Origin: Solirubrobacter phytolaccae
Lineage (GTDB): Bacteria; Actinomycetota; Thermoleophilia; Solirubrobacterales; Solirubrobacteraceae
Length of the DNA: 64,000 nucleotides
Direction: 5' to 3'
Assembly (NCBI RefSeq): GCF_027587195.1
Contig: NZ_JAPDDP010000026.1
Span: forward strand, 21,130 to 85,129
The position numbers and the translations under genes were made by a program. Numbering within the stretch: position 1 is the stretch's first letter; each line of letters begins with the position of its first letter. The notes under the pieces are model-generated. The model saw nothing but the letters and a program-made list of their open reading frames with translations. It made no database searches and was not told where the DNA came from. This document shows positions 26,645 to 34,856 of the stretch, piece by piece.

Positions 26645-29179
26645 TCAGCGTTGGATCGCCAGGCGTCCGTCGTCGGCGTGGAGGCGCACCGTGCCGTCGG
26701 TGTCCGTGCGGACGACGGTGGGCACGGCCGCGGCCAGCGCGCGCGTGGTGGACGGGTCCGGATGGCCGTACGTGTTCTCCTTACCCACCTCGATCGCGGC
26801 GACCTTGGGCTGCAGTTGCTGGAGGAGGGCGGGCAGGCCCGGGTCGGCGCTGCCGTGGTGGGGCACCTTGAGCACGTCGACCGGAGCGAGCGCGAGCCGG
26901 CTGAGCACGGGCGACTCGGCGTCCGCGGTCAGGAACACCGACACGTCCTCGGCCTCCAGGCGCATCACGAGCGCGTTGTCGTTCGGGTCGCCGCTCGCCG
27001 TCCAGCCCGCGGGGCGCCGTGGCGGCCACAGCACGTGGAAGCGGAGGTGGTTGAGCGTGATCGTCTCCCCCGCCGCCGGCGCGTGGACCTTGTGACGGGT
27101 GAGCGTGCGCTGCACGGCCGAGCTCCAGCCCGCGCCGCCGTCGACGATCAGCCGGGGTCGGTACTTGGCGATCACGGCCGGGGCGGCGCCCTCGTGGTCG
27201 GTCTCCGCGTGGGTGAGCATCAGCGCGTCCAGCCGGTCGACGCCCGCCTCGCGCAGGCGGGTGAGGATCGGCCCGTCCGGCTTGCCCGTGTCGATGAGGA
27301 CGGTGACGCCGTCGTGCTCGATCAGCGTCGCGTCGCCCTGGCCGATGTCCAGGAACGTGACCCGCAGGACACCGGGCGCGGGCGGCGCCGTCGTGGTGCG
27401 GCTCAGCACGACGACTGCGGCGACGACGGCGAGCGCGAGCGCCGCGGCGGCGGGCGTGACGCGGCGGCGCCTGCGCGGGGTTCGGCTCCAGCGTTTGAGC
27501 GCCAGGGCGGTCAGCAGCACGAGCCCGAGCCAGCCGGCCAGGACGAGCTGCGGGCTCGCGTGGATCTCGACCACCGACAGCGGCGTGGCCGCCGTGATCC
27601 GCGCGACGTGCTGGACGTAGACGAGCAGCGGCGCGGTGAGGAACGTGAACGGGACGGCGAGCGGTGCCGCCAGTTGCGCCGCCGCGCACGCCAGCACGCC
27701 GAGCCACATCACGGGCGCGATCGCCGGCGCCGCGAGCAGGTTCGCGGGCAGCGCGGCCAGCGAGACCTCCTCGAAGTGCATCGCCATCAGCGGCGCCGTC
27801 CCGATCGTCGCCGCGAGCGTGAGCGCCGCCGCCTCGGCGACAGGGTCGGGCAGCCGGCGTTTGAGCGGTTCGGCGAGCGGCGCGAACCCGGCCAGCAGCG
27901 CCGCGACCGCCGCGAACGACAGCTGCCAGCCCGGCTCCTGCACCGAGCGTGGGTTGAGCACCAGCGTCACCGCCGCCGCGAGCAGCAGCGCGTACCAGCG
28001 CTGCGCGGGCCGCCCCGCGAGCGCCGCGACCAGGCCCGTGATGCCCATCACGCCCGCCCGCTGGATCGATGGCCCGGCGCCCGTGAGCGGCACGTACAGC
28101 GCGATCGCGAGCGCGGCGACGACCAGCCGCGCGCGCAGCGGAAGCCCCAGCAGGCTCGCCACCGCGAGCACGAGGATCGCGAGCAGCATCACGTTCTGGC
28201 CGCTCACCGCCAGGATGTGCGCGAGCCCCGAGCGCTGGAAGTCGTCCTTGACCTCGCCCGTGAGCTGCTCGTCCGCGCCGATCACCATCCCGCGCAGCAG
28301 CGCCGCCTCGGGCGCGGCGAGCCGCTGCGCGAGCCCGGCCTCGGCCCGCCGCCGCACGCCGTCGAGCACGCCGGCCACGCCTCCCCGCCGCGTGCCGGTG
28401 GCGTCGACGCGCGACGCGTCGATAGCCGCGTGCGCGTTGCGCAGCCGCTGATAGGCGTCCGCGAACCCGAGCGGCGCGACCCGCCCGGACACGGCGACGA
28501 TGTCCCCGACGGCGACCGAGGGCCCCGCCCCGTGTTTCGCCTCGCCGCCCGTCGCCTCGTCCGCCGTGACCCCGCCGCCCGCAGCGGCCCCAACCCCGGC
28601 CGCCGCCTCACCACCTGCCGCCACGCCCGCCGTAGCCCCGCCGCCCAACGTCGCGCCCGCCGTGGCCCCGCCGCCCGTCGTCCCGGGCGCCGGCGCGGCC
28701 GTACTTCCACCCTCGCGGGCGGCGCGGGGCGGCCCTGGCCAGGCGCGCGAGCGCAGCACGGCCTGCTCACCCGCGCCTGGGCCGTCGAGGAGACGGACGC
28801 GCGCGACCGCCGGGCCGTGGGCACGCTCGCGGACCGGCTCGAGGACGACAACGCGCGTCGTGACCGAGCGGCCGTGCATGTCGGCGAGCACGCCGGCGTC
28901 CAGCGCCGTGAGCCGCGCGTCCGCGAGCGTCGCGCCGAGCAGCACCGCCGCGGCGGCGATCGGCGCCGGCCAGGTCGCCCCGGCCAGCGTGGCCGCGGCG
29001 AGCGCCGTGGCCACGACCGCCGCGGGGTGCGCACGGCTCAGCAACAGCCCGGCGACCAGCGCGGCGAGCACGACGTGCCGTGGGTGCGCTCGCACCGTCG
29101 CGAGGGCGAGCCGCGCCCGCGCGGAGGCGCCTCCCGGAGCTTGCTGCGCCGGCACCGGAACCATGTGCGGCCGCGACAT
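26645..29179 (-). CDS. comEC: ComEC/Rec2 DNA-uptake channel
   Basis: An 844-residue polytopic protein that carries single-stranded DNA across the membrane during transformation. Order: N-terminal helices, a DUF4131 soluble domain (about 85-270), the competence membrane domain (HILAVSGQNVMLLAILVLAV and about eight helices, 290-560) and a metallo-beta-lactamase domain with ITFLDIGQGDATLI-type sequence, LTHAETDHEG and VLKVPHHGSADPG. The DUF4131 part is interrupted by a Gly/Ala low-complexity stretch of some 60 residues (28500-28710). It directly follows comEA (10 bp). Genes for the pilus are not in the window. Confidence 0.92.
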   Translation of the reverse strand: MSRPHMVPVPAQQAPGGASARARLALATVRAHPRHVVLAALVAGLLLSRAHPAAVVATALAAATLAGATWPAPIAAAAVLLGATLADARLTALDAGVLADMHGRSVTTRVVVLEPVRERAHGPAVARVRLLDGPGAGEQAVLRSRAWPGPPRAAREGGSTAAPAPGTTGGGATAGATLGGGATAGVAAGGEAAAGVGAAAGGGVTADEATGGEAKHGAGPSVAVGDIVAVSGRVAPLGFADAYQRLRNAHAAIDASRVDATGTRRGGVAGVLDGVRRRAEAGLAQRLAAPEAALLRGMVIGADEQLTGEVKDDFQRSGLAHILAVSGQNVMLLAILVLAVASLLGLPLRARLVVAALAIALYVPLTGAGPSIQRAGVMGITGLVAALAGRPAQRWYALLLAAAVTLVLNPRSVQEPGWQLSFAAVAALLAGFAPLAEPLKRRLPDPVAEAAALTLAATIGTAPLMAMHFEEVSLAALPANLLAAPAIAPVMWLGVLACAAAQLAAPLAVPFTFLTAPLLVYVQHVARITAATPLSVVEIHASPQLVLAGWLGLVLLTALALKRWSRTPRRRRRVTPAAAALALAVVAAVVVLSRTTTAPPAPGVLRVTFLDIGQGDATLIEHDGVTVLIDTGKPDGPILTRLREAGVDRLDALMLTHAETDHEGAAPAVIAKYRPRLIVDGGAGWSSAVQRTLTRHKVHAPAAGETITLNHLRFHVLWPPRRPAGWTASGDPNDNALVMRLEAEDVSVFLTADAESPVLSRLALAPVDVLKVPHHGSADPGLPALLQQLQPKVAAIEVGKENTYGHPDPSTTRALAAAVPTVVRTDTDGTVRLHADDGRLAIQR

Positions 29180-29189
29180 CGCTCGCGCT

Positions 29190-29807
29190 CTAGACCGTCA
29201 CGCGTTCGCGGAGCGTCGCGAGGCGCTTCTCGCCGATGCCGGAGACCTGGTCGAGCTCGTCGACCGTTTTGAAGCCGCCGTGCTGCTCGCGGTACTCGAT
29301 GATCTTCTGGGCCGTGGCCGGGCCGACGCCGTCGAGCGTGTCCAGCTGCTCGAGCGTCGCCGTGTTCAGGTTGATCGGGCCTTCGGGCGCCGCTGCCGCG
29401 CCGCCTGGCGTGGTCGGGGCCGTGGCGGTCGCGACCTTGCCGCGGGTCGGCACGAGGATCTGGCGGCCGTCCTCGAGCTTGGCGGCGCGGTTGAGCTGGG
29501 TCACGTCGGCACGGCGGGTCGCGCCGCCGGCGCGCTCCAGGGCGTCCTCGACGCGGTCCTGGGTCGTGAGCGAATAGACGCCGGGGCGCTTGACGGCGCC
29601 GGAGACGTCGACGACCACCTTCGTCCCACGTGCGGCCGCGCCCGGCTCGGCGGTGGGTTCCTGCGCCGCCGCGATCGTGGCGACGGCAGGTGGCGGCGCG
29701 GCGTCGGCGGTCGGTCGCGAACGGGCGAGGTACCAGGCGGCGAGCAGGGCCAGGACCACGCCCGCGGCGGCCCAGGCGGCCATCCGGCGGGGGTCTCGTT
29801 CGGGCAT
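29190..29807 (-). CDS. comEA: ComEA DNA-binding competence protein
   Basis: A 205-residue membrane-anchored DNA receptor. One N-terminal helix (about 9-28) is followed by an Ala/Pro linker, an SLBB domain (VVVDVSGAVKRPGVYSL) and a C-terminal pair of helix-hairpin-helix motifs (NLNTATLEQLDTLDGVGPAT, DQVSGIGEKRLATLRERV). This is the Gram-positive ComEA architecture. It leads comEC by 10 bp, and a long inverted repeat lies just before its start. The start ATG is the first in frame. Confidence 0.93.
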   Translation of the reverse strand: MPERDPRRMAAWAAAGVVLALLAAWYLARSRPTADAAPPPAVATIAAAQEPTAEPGAAARGTKVVVDVSGAVKRPGVYSLTTQDRVEDALERAGGATRRADVTQLNRAAKLEDGRQILVPTRGKVATATAPTTPGGAAAAPEGPINLNTATLEQLDTLDGVGPATAQKIIEYREQHGGFKTVDELDQVSGIGEKRLATLRERVTV

Positions 29808-29822
29808 GGCCGGAACCTATGG

Positions 29823-29849
29823 GCGCGTGCTGAACGGATCAGCACGCGC
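29823..29849. promoter_or_regulatory. 11-bp perfect inverted repeat before comEA
   Basis: GCGCGTGCTGA, five bases, TCAGCACGCGC, sits between the leuS stop and the comEA start, 16 bp before the comEA ATG. No uridine tract follows on the minus strand, so besides a leuS terminator it may be an operator controlling comEA-comEC. Confidence 0.45.
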
Positions 29850-29894
29850 TTTGCAACTTAAGACGCGCGGAAGTGTGAAAAAAGGCGCGCGGCC

Positions 29895-32354
29895 CTAGCG
29901 GACCACGAAGTTCACGAGCTTGGATGGCACGACGATGACCTTCACGACCTGCTTGCCGTCGATATGAGCCAGGACGTTCGGACGCGAGCGTGCCAGCGCC
30001 TCGAGCTCTTCCTTCGAAGCCGTGGTCGAGGCCTCGACGCGGTCGCGCAGCTTGCCGTTGACCTGCACGACGACCTGGACGACGTCGCGCTCGAGCAGCG
30101 ACAGGTCGGCGTCCGGCCAGGGGGTCTCCCAGACGCGGTCGCCCGTGAGCTTCTCGAAGACGTCGGCGGCCGTGTGCGGGGCGAACGGGAAGATCAGCGA
30201 CGCGGCGGTGGCCGTCGCGAAGTGCAGCGTCCCCGACGAAACCGCCTCACGGCGGCGGTAGGCCTCGTTGACCAGCTCCATCACGGCGGAGATGGCCGTG
30301 TTGAAGGCGAAGCGGCCGGCCATGTCGTTGGTGACCTTGTCGATCGCCCAGTGGGCCTTGCGCATCAGCTCGAGGTCGTCGCCCTCGGGCGCCTCCAGCG
30401 GGCCGAGCAGCGGCTGGGGCGCGCCCAAGCCGTCGGCCACGTCCATGCCCAGGCGCCAGAGACGGGCGAGGAAGCGGTGCACGCCCTCGACGCCCTCGTC
30501 GTTCCAGTCCGCGTCCTGGTCGGGCGGACCGATGAAGAGGATGTACGAGCGGGCGGTGTCCGCGCCGTAGCGTTCGACGTACGGCGCCGGGCTGATCATG
30601 TTGCCCTTGGACTTGGACATCTTCGCGCCGTCGCGCGTGATCATGCCCTGGGTGAACAGAGCCTTGAAGGGCTCCTGGGCGCTCAGCAGGTCCAGGTCGG
30701 CCAGCGCCTTCACGAAGAAGCGCGCGTACATCAGGTGCAGGATCGCGTGCTCGACGCCGCCGACGTACTGATCGACGGGCGTCCAGCTGTCCAGGACCTT
30801 CTTGTCCCACGCGGCGTCGTCGTTATTGGCGTCGGTGTAGCGCAGGTAGTACCAGGACGAGTCGACGAACGTGTCCATCGTGTCCGTCTCGCGCCGCGCG
30901 GGACCGCCGCAGATCGGGCACTCCGTGTTGACCCAGTCCTCGGCCGCGGCCAGCGGGGACTTGCCCTGCGGCGCGTAGTCCTCGATGTCCGGCAGCTCGA
31001 CCGGCAGCTGGTCCTCGGGCACCGGGACCATGCCGTGCTCGTCGCAGTAGACGATCGGGATCGGGCAGCCCCAGTAGCGCTGGCGCGAGAGCAGCCAGTC
31101 GCGCAGGCGGTAGTTGATCGAACGGTGGCCCTTGCCCTCGCGGTCCAGCCAGTCGACGATCTTCTCGAGCGCGTCGCGGTTGCCCAGGCCGTCGAACTCC
31201 GGCGCGGAGTTGATCAGCGGCCCGTTCCCGGAGTACGGGAGCTCGGCGTCCTCGCCGCCGTCGACGACCTGGCGGATCTCCAGGCCGAACTCGGTCGCGA
31301 AGTCGAAGTCGCGCTCGTCGTGGCCGGGCACGGCCATGATCGCGCCGGTGCCGTACTCCATCAGCACGTAGTCGGCGACGTACATCGGGATCTTCTCGCC
31401 GTTGACCGGGTTCACGACGCTGCGGCCCAGCGGCACACCGGTCTTCTTGCGGTCCGTGTCCGCGCGCTCTTCCTTGCTCTCCGTCAGGACCTTGTTGACG
31501 TACTCGCGTACGGCGGACTCGTGCTCGGTCCCGGCCGCCAGCTTCAGCACGTCGGGGTGCTCGGGCGCCATCACGAAGAAGGTCGCGCCGAACAGCGTGT
31601 CCGGGCGGGTGGTGAAGACGGAGTACTCGCGGCCGGTCTCGGCCTCGGAGAAGGTGACCTCCGCGCCCTCGGAGCGGCCGATCCAGTTGCGCTGCATCGT
31701 GACCACGTTCTGCGGCCAGTCGATCGTGTCCAGATCGTCGAGCAGGCGGTCGGCGTAGTCGGTGATGCGGAAGAACCACTGCTCGAGCTGGCGCAGCTCG
31801 ACGGCCGTGCCGCAGCGCTCGCAGTGCCCGTCGATGACCTGCTCGTTGGCCAGCACCGTGGCGTCCTTGGGACACCAGTTGACCGCGGCCTCCTTGCGGT
31901 AGGCCAGCCCGCGCTCGAACAGCTGCAGGAAGATCCACTGCGTCCAGCGGTAGTAGCGCGGCTCGTGCGTGCCGAACTCGCGCGACCAGTCGATCGAGAT
32001 GCCCCAGGAGCGGAACTGGCGCTGGAAGGAGGCGATCGACTCCTCGGTGGCGACGCGCGGATGCTTGCCGGTCTTGATCGCGTTGTTCTCCGCGGGCAGC
32101 CCGAACGCGTCGTAGCCCATCGGGTGCAGCACCTTCATGCCGTTGCGGCGGCGGAAGTGCGCGACCGCGTCACCGACGCTGTAGTTCTTCAGGTGCCCCA
32201 TGTGGGGCTCGCCCGAGGGATACGGCAGCATCTCGAGCACGTACGAGCGCGGGGCCCCGTCAGGTTCGTTGGAGACTTCCCAGGTGCGCTCCCGCTCCCA
32301 GATCTGCTGCCAACGGCGCTCGATCTCGTGCGGCTCGTAACGGTGCTCGGCCAT
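29895..32354 (-). CDS. leuS: Leucyl-tRNA synthetase
   Basis: An 819-residue class I aminoacyl-tRNA synthetase charging tRNA-Leu. The HIGH motif appears as PHMGHLKNYSVGD and the KMSKS loop as AKMSKSKGN; the editing domain lies between them (RPDTLFGATFFVMAPEHP) and the anticodon-binding and C-terminal domains follow. The ATG is the first in frame and the length is normal. No T-box or leader structure is visible in the short gap to the divergent tRNA-Ala gene. In the conserved series it lies between rsfS and comEA, as here. Confidence 0.96.
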   Translation of the reverse strand: MAEHRYEPHEIERRWQQIWERERTWEVSNEPDGAPRSYVLEMLPYPSGEPHMGHLKNYSVGDAVAHFRRRNGMKVLHPMGYDAFGLPAENNAIKTGKHPRVATEESIASFQRQFRSWGISIDWSREFGTHEPRYYRWTQWIFLQLFERGLAYRKEAAVNWCPKDATVLANEQVIDGHCERCGTAVELRQLEQWFFRITDYADRLLDDLDTIDWPQNVVTMQRNWIGRSEGAEVTFSEAETGREYSVFTTRPDTLFGATFFVMAPEHPDVLKLAAGTEHESAVREYVNKVLTESKEERADTDRKKTGVPLGRSVVNPVNGEKIPMYVADYVLMEYGTGAIMAVPGHDERDFDFATEFGLEIRQVVDGGEDAELPYSGNGPLINSAPEFDGLGNRDALEKIVDWLDREGKGHRSINYRLRDWLLSRQRYWGCPIPIVYCDEHGMVPVPEDQLPVELPDIEDYAPQGKSPLAAAEDWVNTECPICGGPARRETDTMDTFVDSSWYYLRYTDANNDDAAWDKKVLDSWTPVDQYVGGVEHAILHLMYARFFVKALADLDLLSAQEPFKALFTQGMITRDGAKMSKSKGNMISPAPYVERYGADTARSYILFIGPPDQDADWNDEGVEGVHRFLARLWRLGMDVADGLGAPQPLLGPLEAPEGDDLELMRKAHWAIDKVTNDMAGRFAFNTAISAVMELVNEAYRRREAVSSGTLHFATATAASLIFPFAPHTAADVFEKLTGDRVWETPWPDADLSLLERDVVQVVVQVNGKLRDRVEASTTASKEELEALARSRPNVLAHIDGKQVVKVIVVPSKLVNFVVR

Positions 32355-32430
32355 GAGGCGCGGAGGTTAGCGTCCGGACGAACCACATCCGCGGCGCGAG
32401 GTCGCTAAAGTATCTCCCGGCAAGTTGCTC

Positions 32431-32503
32431 GGGGCTATAGCTCAGCTGGGAGAGCGCGTGACTGGCAGTCACGAGGTCGTCGGTTCGATCCCGTCTAGCT
32501 CCA
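32431..32503 (+). tRNA. tRNA-Ala (GGC anticodon)
   Basis: A 73-nt cloverleaf. The acceptor is GGGGCTA/TAGCTCC with one G-U pair, the D arm GCTC-AGCTGGGA-GAGC, the anticodon arm CGTGA-CTGGCAG-TCACG with anticodon GGC reading GCC alanine codons. The T arm is GTCGG-TTCGATC-CCGTC with a T-T mismatch at the second pair. The discriminator is A and CCA is not encoded. It lies between the divergent leuS and convergent rsfS genes. Confidence 0.93.
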
Positions 32504-32510
32504 CTAAATG

Positions 32511-32537
32511 AAAAGGCCGCCCAACGGGCGGCCTTTT
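32511..32537. terminator. Terminator after tRNA-Ala, also facing rsfS
   Basis: AAAAGGCCGCCC, AAC, GGGCGGCCTTTT: an eight-base-pair GC stem flanked by A and T tracts, so it can work in both directions, for the tRNA and for the convergent nadD-rsfS transcript. Confidence 0.88.
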
Positions 32538-32563
32538 CTCGTTCTTGCGGAAGATTCGAACCG

Positions 32564-32935
32564 CTACTCGATCTCGCGCTTCGGGGCTTCGCCCCAGAGC
32601 TGCTCGAGGCGGTAGTACTCGCGCGCCTCGGCGGTGAAGATGTGGACGATCACGTCCAGGTAGTCCATGAGGATCCAGCGGGACTCGCTGACGCCCTCGA
32701 CGCGCCGCGGGAGCAGCCCGTGCTCCTTCTTCATGTTCTCGTGGATGCGGTCGTGGATCGCCTTGACCTGGCGATCGGAGCCGCCGGTGGCGACCACGAA
32801 GTAGTCGGTGTAGCCGAGCACGCCCCGCAGGTCGAGCTCGACGATCTCCTGAGCTTTGACGTCTGACGCGTAGCCGCCGATCAGGTCGGCCAGCTGGGCC
32901 GGCTCGATCGGCGCGGAGGCGCGGGGAGCGGTCAT
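32564..32935 (-). CDS. rsfS: Ribosomal silencing factor RsfS
   Basis: A 123-residue RsfS (DUF143, Iojap) protein that binds L14 and blocks subunit joining when cells starve. Recognisable segments are DVKAQEIVELDLRGVLGYTD, YFVVATGGSDRQVKAIHDRI and WILMDYLDVIVHIFTAEARE followed by YYRLEQLWGEA. Its ATG overlaps the nadD stop (ATGA), and a bidirectional terminator follows. The nadD-rsfS pairing is typical across bacteria. Confidence 0.95.
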   Translation of the reverse strand: MTAPRASAPIEPAQLADLIGGYASDVKAQEIVELDLRGVLGYTDYFVVATGGSDRQVKAIHDRIHENMKKEHGLLPRRVEGVSESRWILMDYLDVIVHIFTAEAREYYRLEQLWGEAPKREIE

Positions 32936-33525
32936 GCGTACAACCCTTCGGCGGCGATGAACTCGGCCACAGCGTCGGGCACGAGGTAACGGATCGGACG
33001 GCCCTGCGCCATGCGTGCGCGGATGGCCGAGGAGGAGATGTCGAGACGAGGCATGTCGAAGAAGCGGATCTGTTCAGCGCCGGCGAGCCCGGCGAGGTGC
33101 TCCACGATGTCCGTGCGGCGGATGCCTTCACGTTCGGCGACGCCCAGCGTCGCCAGGGCGAGGACCGACTCCGGCTCGTGCCACGTGGGCAGCGAGTGGG
33201 CCATGTCACCACCCATGATGAACGTCAGCTCGTCCTCCGGACTGGACTCATGCAGCCGTCTGAGGGTATCGACCGTGTAGGACCGACCCGGGACGTCCGC
33301 GTCCACGCGTGAGACCCAGAAGCGCGAGTCCCCCGCCACGGCGCGGCGCGTGAGCTCCACGCGCACCTCCACCCCGGGGTCGCCGACGATCTCCTTGTGC
33401 GGCGGCTGGTTGACCGGGATGAACGCCACCTCGTCGAGCCCGAGCTGGTCGCAGGCCTCCGCCGCGCAGACGAGATGACCGATGTGCGGCGGGTTGAACG
33501 TGCCGCCGAGCAGGCCGAGCTTCAA
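32932..33525 (-). CDS. nadD: Nicotinate-nucleotide adenylyltransferase
   Basis: A 197-residue NadD that transfers AMP to nicotinate mononucleotide in NAD synthesis. GGTFNPPHIGH at the N-terminus is the nucleotide-binding HxGH motif, and DISSSAIR near the C-terminus is the second motif. The TTG at 33525 overlaps the proA stop (TTGA) and gives the standard opening KLGLLGGTF; the long upstream open frame is antisense-like extension into proA and is rejected. The proA-nadD-rsfS run is translationally coupled. Confidence 0.94.
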   Translation of the reverse strand: MKLGLLGGTFNPPHIGHLVCAAEACDQLGLDEVAFIPVNQPPHKEIVGDPGVEVRVELTRRAVAGDSRFWVSRVDADVPGRSYTVDTLRRLHESSPEDELTFIMGGDMAHSLPTWHEPESVLALATLGVAEREGIRRTDIVEHLAGLAGAEQIRFFDMPRLDISSSAIRARMAQGRPIRYLVPDAVAEFIAAEGLYA

Positions 33526-34781
33526 GCGCGAACGTGCCCGTCGCCCTCGACCAGGTAGCGCGTCGAGCACAGCTCGCGCAGCCCGATGGGCCCGCGGGCG
33601 TGGAGCTTCTGGGTCGAGTTGCCGATCTCCGCGCCCATCCCGAACTCGCCGCCGTCCGTGAAGCGCGTGGAGGCGTTGACGTAGATGCAGGCGCTGTCGA
33701 TGCCGAGCTGGAACGCGCGGGCCGCGGAGCGGTCGTTGGTGACGATCGCCTCCGAATGCCCGGAGCCGTACTGGTTGACGTGGTCGATCGCCTCGTCCAC
33801 CGAGTCCACGACGCGCACCGCGAGGATGAGCGCGAGGAACTCCTCGCCCCAGTCGGACTCGGACGCGGCGGCGACGCTCGGGTCGATCGCGCGCACCCGC
33901 TCGTCCCCGCGCAGCTCGACGCCCTCGGCCCGCAGCGCGGCGATCGCGCCCGGCAGGAAGTCGGCGGCCACGGAGGAGTGCACGAGCAGCGTCTCGGCCG
34001 AGTTGCACGTGCCGGGACGCTGGACCTTGGCGTTGACGATGATCCGCTCCGCCGCGGCCAGGTCGGCCGAGGCGTCCACGTACACGTGGCAGTTGCCCGC
34101 CGCGGCGTAGATGACCGGCACCTTGGCGACCGCGCTGATCGCCTTCTTCAGGCCCTCGCCGCCGCGCGGGATGATCAGGTCGACGATCCCCTCGAGCTGC
34201 GCGAGCTCGGTGAGCGCGGCCCGGTCGCCGCCGACGAGGCCGATCGAGCCCTCGGGCAGCGCGCTGGCCGCCTCGGTCGCGATCCGGGCGAGCACCTCGT
34301 TGGAATGGGTGGCGCTCGACGAGCCCCGCAGCAGCACCGCGTTGCCCGACTTCAAGGCCAGGGCGGCCGCGTCGATGGTCACGTTCGGCCGCGCCTCGTA
34401 GACCACGGCGACAACGCCGAGCGGGACTCGAACCTTGCGGACCTCGAGCCCGTTCGGCAGCCGCCCGCCGTCGACGACCTCGCCGACCGGGTCCGGCAGC
34501 GCCGCGATCGCGCGGGTGCCGGCGGCGATCGCGCGCACGCGCTCGTCCGTCAGCGCCAGGCGGTCCATCAGCGCTTCCGAGAGCCCGTTCTCGCGCCCGG
34601 CCTCCAGGTCGCGCGCGTTGGCCTCGATGATCTCCGGGATCCGCGCCTCGAGGGCGTCCGCGATCGCGTGCAGCGCCGCGTCCTTGGTCGCCGACGGGAC
34701 CGCTGCCAACCGCCGGGCAGCCGCCTTGGCGGCAAGGGCGAGATCGGTGACGGAGGTCGAGGGAACGGTCGCGGCGGCCAT
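33522..34781 (-). CDS. proA: Gamma-glutamyl phosphate reductase
   Basis: A 419-residue NADPH-dependent enzyme making glutamate semialdehyde in proline synthesis. The catalytic Cys is in RPGTCNSAETLLVH; VPLGVVAVVYEARPNV and FTDGGEFGMGAEIGNSTQKL are family signatures. The ATG at 34781 has TACACT 6 nt upstream, suggesting a leaderless start. Its partner proB is 3.2 kb away with obg, separated by two plus-strand genes, whereas the ancestral order is proB-proA. Confidence 0.95.
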   Translation of the reverse strand: MAAATVPSTSVTDLALAAKAAARRLAAVPSATKDAALHAIADALEARIPEIIEANARDLEAGRENGLSEALMDRLALTDERVRAIAAGTRAIAALPDPVGEVVDGGRLPNGLEVRKVRVPLGVVAVVYEARPNVTIDAAALALKSGNAVLLRGSSSATHSNEVLARIATEAASALPEGSIGLVGGDRAALTELAQLEGIVDLIIPRGGEGLKKAISAVAKVPVIYAAAGNCHVYVDASADLAAAERIIVNAKVQRPGTCNSAETLLVHSSVAADFLPGAIAALRAEGVELRGDERVRAIDPSVAAASESDWGEEFLALILAVRVVDSVDEAIDHVNQYGSGHSEAIVTNDRSAARAFQLGIDSACIYVNASTRFTDGGEFGMGAEIGNSTQKLHARGPIGLRELCSTRYLVEGDGHVRA

Positions 34782-34856
34782 GAGCCTAGTGTAAGGGCCG
34801 CGTGCGCTCGGCACGAGGAGGCGCGCGGTCGCCGTGGTTGGCCGTAGGCTGCGCGG

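Noticed and set aside
32355..32430. T-box or other leader for leuS
   Set aside because: The gap to the divergent tRNA gene is only 76 bp and shows neither a T-box sequence nor a suitable stem series.
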